Positions 1-9,557 of a stretch of 64,000 nt of DNA are shown one piece after another (the stretch's first letter is position 1; each line of letters starts with the position of its first letter). Both the position numbers and the translations under genes were made by a program. Origin of the DNA: Candidatus Accumulibacter sp. 66-26 (lineage in GTDB: Bacteria; Pseudomonadota; Gammaproteobacteria; Burkholderiales; Rhodocyclaceae). The notes under the pieces are model-generated. The model was not told the origin of the DNA and searched no databases. It saw only the letters and a program-made list of their open reading frames with translations. The stretch lies in assembly GCA_001897745.1 (NCBI GenBank), contig MKUH01000031.1:3333-67332 (forward strand), read 5' to 3'.

Positions 1-41
1 TACTGCCCGGCCCGATCCATTTCGACAAAGGAGAAGCTCCC

Positions 42-1061
42 ATGGCGCATTCCCCGCTCCAGACCCCGTCCGCTTCCACGCTCCACTCCGCCCGCCTCGC
101 CCTGCGCGCCGGCGCCCGTTTTCTGTGCGGCGCGCTGCTCTGCCTCGCGGCGGGCTTTGCGCTGGCCGGCCCGGCGCAGCAGAAGACGCAGGTTCCCGGC
201 TTCTACCGCCTGATGGTCGGCGCCTTCGAAGTCACCGCGCTGTACGACGGCTTCATCGACCTCGACAGCGCACTGCTCAGCAACGCCAGCCCGCAGGAAG
301 TGCAAAGTCTGCTCGCGCGCAGCTTCCTCAAGGGGCCGAAGGTGCAGACGGCGGTCAACGCCTACCTGATCAACACCGGCGACAAGCTCGTCCTGGTTGA
401 CGCCGGCGCCGCCAAACAGTTCGGCCCGACGCTCGGCCAGATCGGCGACAACCTCAAGGCAGCCGGCTACGACGCGGCGCAGATCGACGCCGTGCTCGTC
501 ACCCATCTGCACGGCGACCACGTGAATGGCCTCATTACCGCCGACGGCCAGCCCGCCTTTCCGAACGCCGAAGTCTGGTCGGCGCAGGCCGACAACGATT
601 TCTGGCTGAACGAGGAGACCGCCGCGCGCGCGCCGGAGAAGGCCAGGCCCTTCTTCAAGATGGCGCGCGACGCGGCCGCGCCCTACCGGCAGGCCGGCAA
701 ATGGAAGACCTTCGACGCCGACCGCGAAATCCTGCCCGGCATCGCCGCCGTCGCCGCGCACGGCCACACGCCGGGGCACAGCGGCTACCTGCTCAACTCC
801 AACGGGCAGCGCATGCTGATCTGGGGCGATATCGTGCATAGCCACGCCGTCCAGTTCGCCCGTCCGCACGTCGCCATCGAATTCGACGTAGACAAGAAGC
901 AGGCCGTCGCCGCCCGCCGCGCCCTGTTCGCCCGAGCGGCCAAGGAAAAGCTGCTGGTCGGCGGCATGCACCTGCCCTTCCCCGGCATCGGCCACGTCCG
1001 CGCCGAAGGCGGAAAGCGCTACGCCTGGGTGCCGGCGGAGTTCGGGCCGATTCGCGAGTAG
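42..1061 (+). CDS. Exported metallo-beta-lactamase-fold hydrolase
   Basis: The 339-residue protein has an N-terminal hydrophobic segment (about residues 24-42, ending in an Ala-rich cleavage region), so it is probably exported to the periplasm. The metal-binding motif HLHGDH lies at residues 155-160 and a second cluster, HGHTPGH, at residues 240-246; an Asp in WGDIVH further on would be the bridging ligand. These are the hallmarks of the dinuclear-metal MBL fold (lactonases, sulfatases, glyoxalase II relatives). The substrate cannot be read from the sequence. The start is supported by AAAGGAG about 8 bases upstream (near 27-33). The gene stands alone and is followed by a hairpin at 1079-1103. 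Confidence 0.9.
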   Translation: MAHSPLQTPSASTLHSARLALRAGARFLCGALLCLAAGFALAGPAQQKTQVPGFYRLMVGAFEVTALYDGFIDLDSALLSNASPQEVQSLLARSFLKGPKVQTAVNAYLINTGDKLVLVDAGAAKQFGPTLGQIGDNLKAAGYDAAQIDAVLVTHLHGDHVNGLITADGQPAFPNAEVWSAQADNDFWLNEETAARAPEKARPFFKMARDAAAPYRQAGKWKTFDADREILPGIAAVAAHGHTPGHSGYLLNSNGQRMLIWGDIVHSHAVQFARPHVAIEFDVDKKQAVAARRALFARAAKEKLLVGGMHLPFPGIGHVRAEGGKRYAWVPAEFGPIRE

Positions 1062-1078
1062 GCCGACGGATTTCTCAG

Positions 1079-1107
1079 ACGAGGGCGCGAAATGCGCCCT
1101 CGTCGTT
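1079..1107 (+). terminator. Hairpin terminator after the MBL-fold gene
   Basis: ACGAGGGCGC and GCGCCCTCGT form a perfect 10-bp stem with a 5-base loop (GAAAT), 17 bases after the stop codon. The following tract (CGTTTC) is short of U residues, so termination may be incomplete. Confidence 0.6.
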
Positions 1108-1237
1108 TCAGGAGGGCGCCGCATGCAATCAACTTTGAGCTTGGAGCGCAGGCCCGGACAGAATAGCCGCCTGAACCTCTGCGCAATGGCCCGCCGATGC
1201 CCTTGCTTCCCGAATCTCTTGCGGGAGGCGAAGCAAT

Positions 1238-1266
1238 TTGACGATTGGCAAACATTCGGCATAAAT
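1238..1266 (+). promoter_or_regulatory. Sigma70-type promoter for the hybrid kinase
   Basis: TTGACG (1238-1243) and ATAAAT (1261-1266) are separated by 17 bases, close to sigma70 consensus, and lie about 55 bases upstream of the histidine kinase start. The local stretch is AT-richer than the surrounding coding DNA. Confidence 0.5.
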
Positions 1267-1321
1267 TGGCTCTCCGACTGCGTACCGTTATCGCATTACT
1301 GGCCAGTGAGTAACGAATGGC

Positions 1322-3031
1322 ATGAGCATCGACCATCGCGCTATCGTGCAGGGCTTTCCCGGTCTTATTATGGTACTGGATTCAGAGCTGACGATTGTCG
1401 AGGTCAGCGATGCCTACAACCGCGCCACCATGACCCACCGCGACGACATGCTCGGGAAGGGCCTGTTCGAGGTGTTTCCCGACAACCCGGGCGACTCGGC
1501 GGCCGATGGCGTGAACAATCTTCTTACCTCCCTTCAGCGCGTATTGAAGTCCGCCGCGCCAGACACGATGGCGGTTCAAAGATACGACGTCCGCAGACCG
1601 CAAGAAGAGGGGGGCGGCTTCGAGGAACGCTACTGGACGGTGATCAATTCCCCCGTTCTGAGCGACGACGGAAAGATTCGCTACATCATTCACAAGGCCG
1701 AGGATGTCACCGAGTTCATCCGTCTCAAACAAACGGGGCTGGAGCAACATCGCCGTAATGAAGACTTGAGCGAGCAGTTGGCGCAAGTCGAGGCGGACAT
1801 CTTCGAGCGTTCGCGTGAAGTGGCCGCGGCAAGCGCCTTGCTGAAAACACACAACCAGGCATTGGAGGAGGCCAGGGCCGCGGCTGAGGCCGCCAACCTC
1901 GCCAAGAGCGCGTTTTTGGCCACCATGAGTCACGAGATCCGCACGCCGATGAATGGGGTGCTCGGCATGACCAACCTGCTGCGGCGGACCCCGCTGGACG
2001 AAAAGCAGCGGGGCTATCTCGGCAAGATCCAGATATCCGGCGAACACCTGCTCGCCATCATCAACGACATCCTCGATTTTTCGAAGATCGAGGCCGGAAA
2101 AGTCCAGTTGGCGAGCGACGATTTTCGCCTCGCCGACCTCCTCCGGGATACATGGTCCCTCATGGGCGAGCGTGCTGACGCCAAGGGGCTTGAACACAAA
2201 ACCGCCTGTGAGCAGCCCGACATTTTCCTTCGGGGCGATGAGTTCCGGCTCAAACAGGCATTGATCAATTTCCTCGGGAATGCCGTCAAATTCACGGACA
2301 AGGGCAGCATCACCCTCGCTTGCCGGGTGGTGGCGAAGACGGAGGCTGATTACCTGCTCCGCTTCGAGGTGACGGATACCGGCATCGGCATGACGGCGGA
2401 ACAGCAGGAGCGGATATTCAACGCCTTCGAGCAGGCGGACAACAGCACCAGTCGCAGGTACCAGGGAACGGGGCTCGGTTTGGCCATTGCCCAGCGCATC
2501 GCCCGACTGATGGGCGGCGACACGGGCGTTGCCAGCAGCCCCGGCCAGGGGAGTACGTTCTGGCTGACCTGCCGGCTTGCCAGGGGGGAGGACGCCAAAC
2601 CGGCTCCCTCGGCCCTTGTCGAAGCCGCCGAGGCAATCTTGCTCCGGGACTACCCGGGGCGAAAGGTCCTGGTGGCGGACGATGAGCCCATCAACAGGGC
2701 CGTCGCCGGCTACATGCTGGAAGATGCCGGCTTGGCGGTCGACATGGCCGAGGACGGCCGGCAAGCCTTGCTGAAAGTTCAACAAGGAAACTACGACATC
2801 GTGCTGATGGACATGCAGATGCCGGAAATGGACGGGCTACAGGCAACGCAAGCGATTCGCGCCCTGCCTGGGCGGGAGAGCCTGGTCATCGTCGCCATGA
2901 CGGCAAATGCTTTCGATGACGATCGCGTGCGCTGCCTGGCGGCCGGGATGAACGATTTCATCTCCAAGCCCGTCAAGCCAGAAGAGCTGTTTGAGAAACT
3001 GGTGCATTGGTTTCGGCTGCGCAGTCACTGA
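1322..3031 (+). CDS. PAS-containing hybrid sensor histidine kinase/response regulator
   Basis: The 569-residue protein has an N-terminal PAS domain (about 1-130), a coiled-coil linker (about 140-195), a HisKA domain with the phosphoacceptor His204 in [10 protein letters not shown], a HATPase domain (N box [10 protein letters not shown]1 box DTGIGM, G2 box GTGLGLA) and a C-terminal receiver domain with acceptor Asp497 in [12 protein letters not shown]. No transmembrane segment or HPt domain is present, so it should sense a cytoplasmic signal through PAS and pass phosphate to an HPt protein encoded elsewhere. It is monocistronic; no partner output regulator is adjacent. The N terminus is chosen because the PAS domain starts at once. 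Confidence 0.93.
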   Translation: MSIDHRAIVQGFPGLIMVLDSELTIVEVSDAYNRATMTHRDDMLGKGLFEVFPDNPGDSAADGVNNLLTSLQRVLKSAAPDTMAVQRYDVRRPQEEGGGFEERYWTVINSPVLSDDGKIRYIIHKAEDVTEFIRLKQTGLEQHRRNEDLSEQLAQVEADIFERSREVAAASALLKTHNQALEEARAAAEAANLAKSAFLATMSHEIRTPMNGVLGMTNLLRRTPLDEKQRGYLGKIQISGEHLLAIINDILDFSKIEAGKVQLASDDFRLADLLRDTWSLMGERADAKGLEHKTACEQPDIFLRGDEFRLKQALINFLGNAVKFTDKGSITLACRVVAKTEADYLLRFEVTDTGIGMTAEQQERIFNAFEQADNSTSRRYQGTGLGLAIAQRIARLMGGDTGVASSPGQGSTFWLTCRLARGEDAKPAPSALVEAAEAILLRDYPGRKVLVADDEPINRAVAGYMLEDAGLAVDMAEDGRQALLKVQQGNYDIVLMDMQMPEMDGLQATQAIRALPGRESLVIVAMTANAFDDDRVRCLAAGMNDFISKPVKPEELFEKLVHWFRLRSH

Positions 3032-3176
3032 TCTTCTCCGGCGAGAGCAGGCATTTTTTCGGCAATGTCTTGCGTGAATGACGGCTTCTCCGCGAGTTGA
3101 CGCTCCCGGCGCCTTGTTTCGTCGCTCCCTCCCTCGTTACACTTCGCCCTTCCGCCATTCTTCGCCGCCCGCCGCC

Positions 3177-4331
3177 ATGCTCTCTTCCCCCGTCGCCATC
3201 GATTCGAAACTTCCCTGGGTCGGCACCACGATCTTTACCGTGATGTCCAAGCTCGCCGCCGATTGCGGGGCGATCAATCTGTCGCAGGGGTTTCCCGACT
3301 TCCAGGCCGATCCGGCGCTGTTCGCGGCGACCGAGCGGGCGATGGCGGGCGGGCGCAACCAGTATCCGCCGATGGCCGGGATGCCCGAACTGCGGGGCGC
3401 GATCGCCGACAAGGTCGAGGCGCTGTACGGGCTGCGTTACGACGTCGATCAGGAAATCACGGTGACGGCCGGCGGCACGCAGGCGATCTTCACGGCGATC
3501 GCCGCCTTCGTGCGCGCCGGTGACGAGGTGATCGTCTTCGAGCCGGTGTACGACAGCTACGTGCCGGCGATCGAGACGGTCGGCGGCCGCGCCATCCATG
3601 CGCAGCTGAAGTTCCCCGACTACAAGCCGGACTGGGCGCAGGTGCGCGCGCTGATCTCGCCGCGCACGCGCATGATCATCATCAACACGCCGCACAATCC
3701 GACCGGCAGCCTGCTTGAACCGTCCGACCTGGAGGAACTCGCGGCGCTGACGCGCGGCACTGACATCGTCGTGCTGTCCGACGAGGTGTACGAGCACATC
3801 TGTTTCGAGGGCGAGCACCAGAGCGTGTGCCGTCACCCGGCGCTGGCGGCGCGCAGCATCGTCGTCTCGTCCTTCGGCAAGACCTACCACATCACCGGCT
3901 GGAAGATCGGCTACGTGCTCGGCGCGCAGGCGCTGATGAGCGAGTTCCGCAAGGTGCATCAGTTCAACGTGTTCACGGTCAACACGCCGTGCCAGCTGGG
4001 GATCGCCGAGTATATGCGGGACGCTTCGCGGCACCTCGGGCTGGCCGATTTCTACCGGCAGAAGCGCGATTTCTTCCGCCAGCAAATGCAGGGGTCGCGC
4101 TTCGAACTGCTGCCCTGTCGCGGCACCTACTTCCAGCTCGCCCGCTACAGCGCGATTTCCGACCTGCCGGACCGCGAGTTCGCGCAGTGGATGACGCGCG
4201 AAGTCGGCGTCGCGGTGATTCCCGTCTCGGTCTTCTATCGCGACGGCCACGACGACCGCGTCGTGCGCTTCTGCTTCGCCAAGCAGGAAGCGACGCTGGC
4301 GGCGGCCGGCGAGCGGCTGCGCCAGGTCTGA
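3177..4331 (+). CDS. PLP-dependent aminotransferase (methionine/KMTB aminotransferase type)
   Basis: A fold type I class I/II aminotransferase. From the ATG at 3177 it has 384 residues, close to E. coli YbdL (386). The PLP-binding lysine is Lys235 in SFGKTYHITGWKIG, preceded by the conserved NTPHNPTGS and LSDEVYEHICF segments. YbdL-like enzymes transaminate methionine, aromatic residues and histidine, so a role in methionine salvage or general amino-acid transamination is likely. An in-frame ATG at 3078 would add 33 residues rich in Pro, Arg and Ser with no family counterpart, so the later start is preferred. The stop lies 4 bases from that of the convergent EF-hand gene. Confidence 0.88.
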   Translation: MLSSPVAIDSKLPWVGTTIFTVMSKLAADCGAINLSQGFPDFQADPALFAATERAMAGGRNQYPPMAGMPELRGAIADKVEALYGLRYDVDQEITVTAGGTQAIFTAIAAFVRAGDEVIVFEPVYDSYVPAIETVGGRAIHAQLKFPDYKPDWAQVRALISPRTRMIIINTPHNPTGSLLEPSDLEELAALTRGTDIVVLSDEVYEHICFEGEHQSVCRHPALAARSIVVSSFGKTYHITGWKIGYVLGAQALMSEFRKVHQFNVFTVNTPCQLGIAEYMRDASRHLGLADFYRQKRDFFRQQMQGSRFELLPCRGTYFQLARYSAISDLPDREFAQWMTREVGVAVIPVSVFYRDGHDDRVVRFCFAKQEATLAAAGERLRQV

Positions 4332-4335
4332 GCGC

Positions 4336-6510
4336 TTACTGGCCGGCGCTGCGCACCGCCCAGACGAGCAGGGCGACGGCGAGGACCAGCAGGAAGAGAT
4401 AGAAGCCCCACGGTTTCTTCTTCTCGGCGTAGGGGTCGGCGAGCGAGCGCTCGGCGCCTTCCGGCAGTTTCGCCAGATGCGTCAGCGAGGTGCCGAAGGG
4501 GATGTTGATGCGCGCCCGCGCGTTCACCGCCCAGCCGTTGGCGTCGAGGATGGGGCCGAGGTTGCGGTTGCGCAGCTTGAACCAGGCGAGCGCCATCGAG
4601 GGGCCGGAGATCATCAGCATCAGGCCGCCGACGGCGAGCGGCATCTGCCACCAGCGCAGGCCGAGAAAGCCGGTGACGACGGCGGCCAGCGCGGTGCCCA
4701 GCGCGCCGACGGCGAGGCCGATGGCGGCGAAGATGCCGGCGAACTTGGCGACGTCGAAGGGCGCCGGGGCGCCCGCCGGTGCCGCCGCGGTCGGCGTGCC
4801 GGGCGCGGCGGCCTTGGCCGCCTCGGCCTTCTTCTGGGCGTCGAGCACGCCCGACGCGGTCATGTCGTCGGCGGCCTTGGCGCGTGCCGCGGCGAATTTC
4901 TGGAACTGCTCGCCGACCAGCCGCACGAGCTTCTTGTACGGCGTCCAGAATGCCTGCCGGATGCTGATCGGATGCTCGATCAGCTTGGTGATCGTGGCGT
5001 CCCAGTCCTTGCCGTCGCGGTCGTAGAAGACGCCGTTGCGGCCGACCATCAGCTGGTCGGCGTCGCCCGCCGTGAAGGCGGCGGCGATCGTCATCTTTTC
5101 GCCGCCGCGCACGCAGTCGCAGTAGGCGAGATAGACGCCCGAGAGGGTGGCCAGCGCGGCGTGCTTGGCGGCATCGAGGACGTGCACGCAGAGGTTGCAG
5201 CTGCGCCCGTCGAGGAACAGCGTGCCGGCCTGGAAGACGGCGCGCAGATGCCCGTTGCCCTTGCTCGTCACGTAGAAGTCGCGGAAGGAGACGAAGTTGT
5301 TGGCCAGCGCGCCGAGGTCGCGCGCGTAGTGCGCCAGCCGTTCGACGGCTTCGATGGCGTTGGCCTCGCCTTCGAGCGCCTTGTCGCGGGCGATCAGCGC
5401 GCCGATCAGCGCGAGGCCGTCGCCGGCGGCGATTTCCTGCAGGCGGGCTTCGTCGATGGCGGCGAGCGGCGTGTCGACGCGCGCGGCGCGCCAGGCCTCG
5501 TGCGCGGCGAAGCGGGCGCACAGCGCGCTCCAGTCGGCGGCGCTCAGGCTGTCGCGGTCGCCGAGCAGCGGGGCGACGGCTTCGCTGCGCAGGGCGGAGA
5601 TCGCGGCGCTCCACGCCGGGTTGAGCGCATCGTCGAGCGGCAGCGCGCGATTGGCTTCGACATAGGCGATGGGCAGCGCGGCGACGTCCTCCGGGCAGTG
5701 CGCGAGGTTCTTCGCGGCGAGGGCGAGGAAGCTTTCCTCGGAGCCGTTCAGCGCGGCGCCGGCGCGCGGGTCGAAGGCGGCCAGCCGGCAGCGCGTGAAG
5801 TAGTCGTCGATCTTGGTGCGCACGGCGGCGAACGCGGCGAAGGCGCCTTCGGTCGCGGCGCCGAGCGGCAGCAGCGCCGCGTCGCCCTGCGGCGCGTTGC
5901 GCCAGTCGGCCAGCGCGCGCGCGTCGGCGAAGAAGCGCTCGAGGATGTCCTGGTCGATGCCCGGCTCGCCGCTGCGGTCGGGAACGCTGCCGGCGTGTTC
6001 GACGATCTCGCCGATCAGCTGCTTGAGCCCGTCGTCGTCGGCCGAGGCGACGGTGATCACGCCGTCGCCGTTGAACTGCGTCTGCGCGAAGATGTGCGCG
6101 CTGTCGCTGGTGTCGGCGGCGCTGATCGCATCGCTGCCTTCCCGGCCGAGGTTCTTCAGGATTTCGCGCGCCGAGGCGAGCAACTGGCGGCCTTCCTCGC
6201 TCGCATCGTCGATGGCGGCGAGCGGCAGCGGGTCGGCGCCGGCGGCCAGCAGATCGTGGTCCTTGAGCAGCGAGCCGGTCCATTTGAGCGCGGCGATCAG
6301 CTCGGGGGCGCGGATGTGGCCGTCGCCGTCGCTGTCGAGCAGGGCCAGCGTGCGCGGGTCGAATTCCATGCCCTGCGTCGGACAGGAAAGGGCGACCCAC
6401 AGCTTCTGGTCGAGCTGGTCGAGCGCCAGCAGGTCGGCGCCGGTGTCGAGGCGGACCTGATCGAAGCCGCCGGCGCGGAAGAAACGCCAGGTGTGTTTTT
6501 TGTCGGTCAT
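4336..6510 (-). CDS. EF-hand membrane protein of unknown function
   Basis: 724 residues from the ATG at 6510. A canonical EF-hand loop is at residues 59-70 (Asp59, Asp61, Asp63, Gly64, Ile66, Glu70), and a second, looser Asn/Asp-Gly-Asp element follows around residue 140, suggesting calcium binding. The middle is Ala-rich and probably helical; around residues 430-460 are CNLC and CDC cysteine motifs. The C-terminal third holds a charged Ala/Lys linker, a Pro/Ala-rich stretch and about three hydrophobic segments, the last just before the C terminus. I do not recognise a named family. It lies downstream of glnE on the same strand, 119 bases away, and may be transcribed with it. Confidence 0.8.
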   Translation of the reverse strand: MTDKKHTWRFFRAGGFDQVRLDTGADLLALDQLDQKLWVALSCPTQGMEFDPRTLALLDSDGDGHIRAPELIAALKWTGSLLKDHDLLAAGADPLPLAAIDDASEEGRQLLASAREILKNLGREGSDAISAADTSDSAHIFAQTQFNGDGVITVASADDDGLKQLIGEIVEHAGSVPDRSGEPGIDQDILERFFADARALADWRNAPQGDAALLPLGAATEGAFAAFAAVRTKIDDYFTRCRLAAFDPRAGAALNGSEESFLALAAKNLAHCPEDVAALPIAYVEANRALPLDDALNPAWSAAISALRSEAVAPLLGDRDSLSAADWSALCARFAAHEAWRAARVDTPLAAIDEARLQEIAAGDGLALIGALIARDKALEGEANAIEAVERLAHYARDLGALANNFVSFRDFYVTSKGNGHLRAVFQAGTLFLDGRSCNLCVHVLDAAKHAALATLSGVYLAYCDCVRGGEKMTIAAAFTAGDADQLMVGRNGVFYDRDGKDWDATITKLIEHPISIRQAFWTPYKKLVRLVGEQFQKFAAARAKAADDMTASGVLDAQKKAEAAKAAAPGTPTAAAPAGAPAPFDVAKFAGIFAAIGLAVGALGTALAAVVTGFLGLRWWQMPLAVGGLMLMISGPSMALAWFKLRNRNLGPILDANGWAVNARARINIPFGTSLTHLAKLPEGAERSLADPYAEKKKPWGFYLFLLVLAVALLVWAVRSAGQ

Positions 6511-6629
6511 GATTTTTCCTGTCGGACGGGGGAATTGGCGACGCCGGCCGAGGGCGGCGTCGATGATCGTTATGTTTCCGGCGGGCGCCGCGCGCGGCGC
6601 CTCCTGCGTATGCCCATAGTATAGGTCGC

Positions 6630-9392
6630 TCAGTCGTCGCCGAACACCGCCCGCCACAGGGCGCGCACGGCGTCGATGCGGCGCAGGACGGCGGCGCGCT
6701 CGACGCGCGCCTTCGGGCTGCCGTTCAGGCGCTTGCCGTGCTGCAGGCGCCGGTATTCGCGGTAGGCGTTGCGCACCGGGTCGGCCAGTTCGGACGGGAT
6801 CAGGCCGAGGTCGGCGGCGATTTTGAGCAGCGCGATGTTGCCGAGGTTGCCGCACAGTTCCGGGTGCGCGTGCGCGTGGCCAAGCACCAGGTACTGCACG
6901 ATGAATTCGACGTCGATGATGCCGCCCGGGTCCTGCTTGATGTCGAATTCGTCGTCGCTCTTCGAGGCGTGCGCGTCGAGCATGCGCGCACGCATGGCGA
7001 GCACCTCCTCGCGCAGCTTCTTTGGGTCGCGCGGCTGGCGCAGGATGTCGTCGCGGATCGCGTCGAACTGCGCGCCGAGCGCCGGATCGCCGGCGCAGAA
7101 GCGCGCGCGCGTCAGCGCCTGGTGCTCCCAGACCCAGGCGTTGTTCAGCTGGTAGTCGCGGAAGGCGTCAATCGGGCAGACGAGCATGCCCGAATCGCCG
7201 TTCGGGCGCAGGCGCAGATCGGTCTCGAACAGGATGCCGGCCGCCGTCTGGCTCGACAGCCAGGTGTTCATGCGCTGCGCGAGGCGCGCGTAGAGTTCGC
7301 CGGCGCCCGGCTCGGGGTCGTCGTGCAAGAAGACGATGTCGAGGTCGGAGGCGTAGCCGAGTTCCTTGCCGCCGAGCTTGCCGTAGCCGACGACGGCGAA
7401 GCGCGGCGGCCGCCCGGGCTGCGGATGGCGGCTCTTGAGCTTGTCCCAGCACAGGTCCAGCGTCTTCTGGACCATGATGTCGGCGAGCTCGGTGAGATGG
7501 TCGGACAGGCTTTCGACCGTCTGCAGGCCGGCCAGGTCCTGCGCCAGCAGGCGGAAGACCTGGGCGTGGTGCGCTTCGCGCAGGAGGTCCATTTCGCGTT
7601 CGGCGTCGCCGGCGTGTTCGGCGAGGCGCGCGTTCAACTCGTCGCGGAAGGCGCTCCAGTCGGTCGCCTCGTCGTAGAGGCGCGCGTCGAGCAGTTCGTC
7701 GAGCAGGATCGGGTGGCGCGTCAGGTATTCGGCCGCCCACGAGGAGCCGCCGATCAGCTCGGCGACCTTGCGCAGCGCCTGCGGATACTGCTGCAGCAGG
7801 GCGAGGTAGGCGCCGCGCCGGCTGATCGTTTCGAGGAAGTCGAGGCCGCGCTGCCAGGTGGCGTCGGGCGTCTTGGTCGCGGCGGCGGCGTCGATCAGGC
7901 GCGGGCCGAGCGCGTCGAGGCGTTCGCGGTTGGAGGCCGGCAGCTGCAGATAGCGGCTGCCGCCGCGGAAGGCCTGCAGGCGTTCGAGCATCGCCTGCGG
8001 CTGGCGGAAGCCGAGCGCCGAGAGCGCTTCGAGCGCCGCCTCGCCCTCGGTCTGCCCGCACCACAGGCCGGTCAGCGCGTGCTCGCCGTCCTCGGGGTCG
8101 GAGAAGACCTGTTCGAAATGGCGGGCGACGCGGTCGCGATGCCCGTCGAGCACGGCGAGCAGCGCCGGCCAGTCGGCGAAGTCCATCGACGCGGCGATCT
8201 GCGCGCGCGCTTCGGGATCGGTCGGCAGCATGTGCGTCTGCGCGTCGTCGACGTACTGCAGGCGGTGCTCGAGGCGGCGCAGGAACTCGTAGGCCTCGCG
8301 CAGCTCGCGCTCGCTGTCGGCCGGCAGCAGGCGGCGCTGCGCGAGCAGGGCGAGCACCTGCAGCGTCGGGCGCGTCTGCAGCGCGCTGTCGCGGCCGCCG
8401 CGGATGAGCTGGAAAACCTGGGCGATGAACTCGATTTCGCGGATGCCGCCGGGGCCGAGCTTGATGTGGTCGGCCATGTCCTTGCGCGCCACCTCGCGGC
8501 GTATCTGCGCGTGCAGGTCGCGCATCGCGTTGATCGCGCCGAAGTCGAGATATTTTCGGAAGACGAAGGGGCGGACGATGGCCTGCATCGCGGCGACCCA
8601 TTCCGGCTGCAGGTTGGCGCCCTCGTTCATGGTGCGCGCCTTGATCCAGGCGTAGCGCTCCCACTCGCGGCCCTGCGCGATGAAGTAGTTCTCCAGCGAG
8701 TCGAGCGAGCAGGCGAGCGGGCCGGAATCGCCGTTCGGGCGCAGGCGCATGTCGACGCGGAACACCTGGCCGTCGCCGGTGACTTCGCCGAGCGCGGCGA
8801 TCAGGCGCTTGCCGAGGCGGTTGAAGAAATCGTAGTTGTCGATCCGGCGCCCGCCGTCGACGCCGGCCGTCTCGCCTTCCTCGGGGTAGACGAAGATGTA
8901 GTCGACGTCGGACGAGACGTTGAGCTCGCGCCCGCCGAGCTTGCCCATGCCGATCACCAGCAGGCGCTGCGCCCGCCCCTGGCCGTCGAGCGGTTCGCCG
9001 AACTGGGCGGCAAGCAGGCGGTGCACGAAATCGAGCGCGTGGTTGGTCGTCACGTCGGCGAGCTGCGTCATCGTCTCGACCACTTCGGCGAGCGGCGCCT
9101 GGCCGCCGAGGTCGCGCACGACGAGGGCGGCCATCGTGCGCTGGCGCAGGCGGCGCAGGGCGTGCTTGAGGGCGTCCTCGTCGGCCGGCGCCTCGGTTTC
9201 GAGGAAGGCGCGCATCGCCGCCGCGTCGAACGGCCGATCGGCGTGCGCGGCGAGCCAGTCGGCGACCTCCGGGCGGCCGGCGAGCAGCTGGCGCAGCCAG
9301 CGGCTGTGCGCGAGGGCGGAGGGCCAGGGTGCGGCGGGGGCGTGGAGAGGGGCCGGGGCGGTCGGGGTGTCGTGGCTTGCGCTGCTCGTCAT
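6630..9392 (-). CDS. glnE: Bifunctional glutamine synthetase adenylyltransferase/adenylyl-removing enzyme
   Basis: 920 residues, close to the 946 of E. coli GlnE. The two nucleotidyltransferase domains are both visible: the adenylyl-removing half with GMGKLGGRELNVSSDVD (near residue 150) and the adenylyl-transferring half with GYGKLGGKELGYASDLDIVF (near residue 665). In known systems PII proteins and glutamine control which half is active, so glutamine synthetase is switched off under nitrogen excess. The gene is divergent from yhdP, a neighbourhood common in betaproteobacteria. Confidence 0.97.
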   Translation of the reverse strand: MTSSASHDTPTAPAPLHAPAAPWPSALAHSRWLRQLLAGRPEVADWLAAHADRPFDAAAMRAFLETEAPADEDALKHALRRLRQRTMAALVVRDLGGQAPLAEVVETMTQLADVTTNHALDFVHRLLAAQFGEPLDGQGRAQRLLVIGMGKLGGRELNVSSDVDYIFVYPEEGETAGVDGGRRIDNYDFFNRLGKRLIAALGEVTGDGQVFRVDMRLRPNGDSGPLACSLDSLENYFIAQGREWERYAWIKARTMNEGANLQPEWVAAMQAIVRPFVFRKYLDFGAINAMRDLHAQIRREVARKDMADHIKLGPGGIREIEFIAQVFQLIRGGRDSALQTRPTLQVLALLAQRRLLPADSERELREAYEFLRRLEHRLQYVDDAQTHMLPTDPEARAQIAASMDFADWPALLAVLDGHRDRVARHFEQVFSDPEDGEHALTGLWCGQTEGEAALEALSALGFRQPQAMLERLQAFRGGSRYLQLPASNRERLDALGPRLIDAAAATKTPDATWQRGLDFLETISRRGAYLALLQQYPQALRKVAELIGGSSWAAEYLTRHPILLDELLDARLYDEATDWSAFRDELNARLAEHAGDAEREMDLLREAHHAQVFRLLAQDLAGLQTVESLSDHLTELADIMVQKTLDLCWDKLKSRHPQPGRPPRFAVVGYGKLGGKELGYASDLDIVFLHDDPEPGAGELYARLAQRMNTWLSSQTAAGILFETDLRLRPNGDSGMLVCPIDAFRDYQLNNAWVWEHQALTRARFCAGDPALGAQFDAIRDDILRQPRDPKKLREEVLAMRARMLDAHASKSDDEFDIKQDPGGIIDVEFIVQYLVLGHAHAHPELCGNLGNIALLKIAADLGLIPSELADPVRNAYREYRRLQHGKRLNGSPKARVERAAVLRRIDAVRALWRAVFGDD

Positions 9393-9557
9393 GTTCTTCT
9401 CGTCGCTGGCACGGAACGATGGAATCGTCCGCGTTTGAAATGGTTGGCGCCGCCAAAGCCGTTACAATTGACGCCTGATCAACTGTTTCGCGTATCCCGC
9501 CATTCTAGTGACGCTCCGCAATATTTGGCAAAAGCCCGTCCGGGCTGCCGACGCCTG

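Noticed and set aside
1382-2785. 467-codon frame antisense to the histidine kinase
   Set aside because: Shadow of the kinase gene; no recognisable protein features.
9468-9483. TTGACGCCTGATCAA as an FNR-type box before yhdP
   Set aside because: Spacing between half-sites is five instead of four bases and the first half is TTGAC.
6738-9557. Open frame extending yhdP upstream across glnE
   Set aside because: Antisense to glnE; the TM segment of YhdP begins just after the ATG at 9558.
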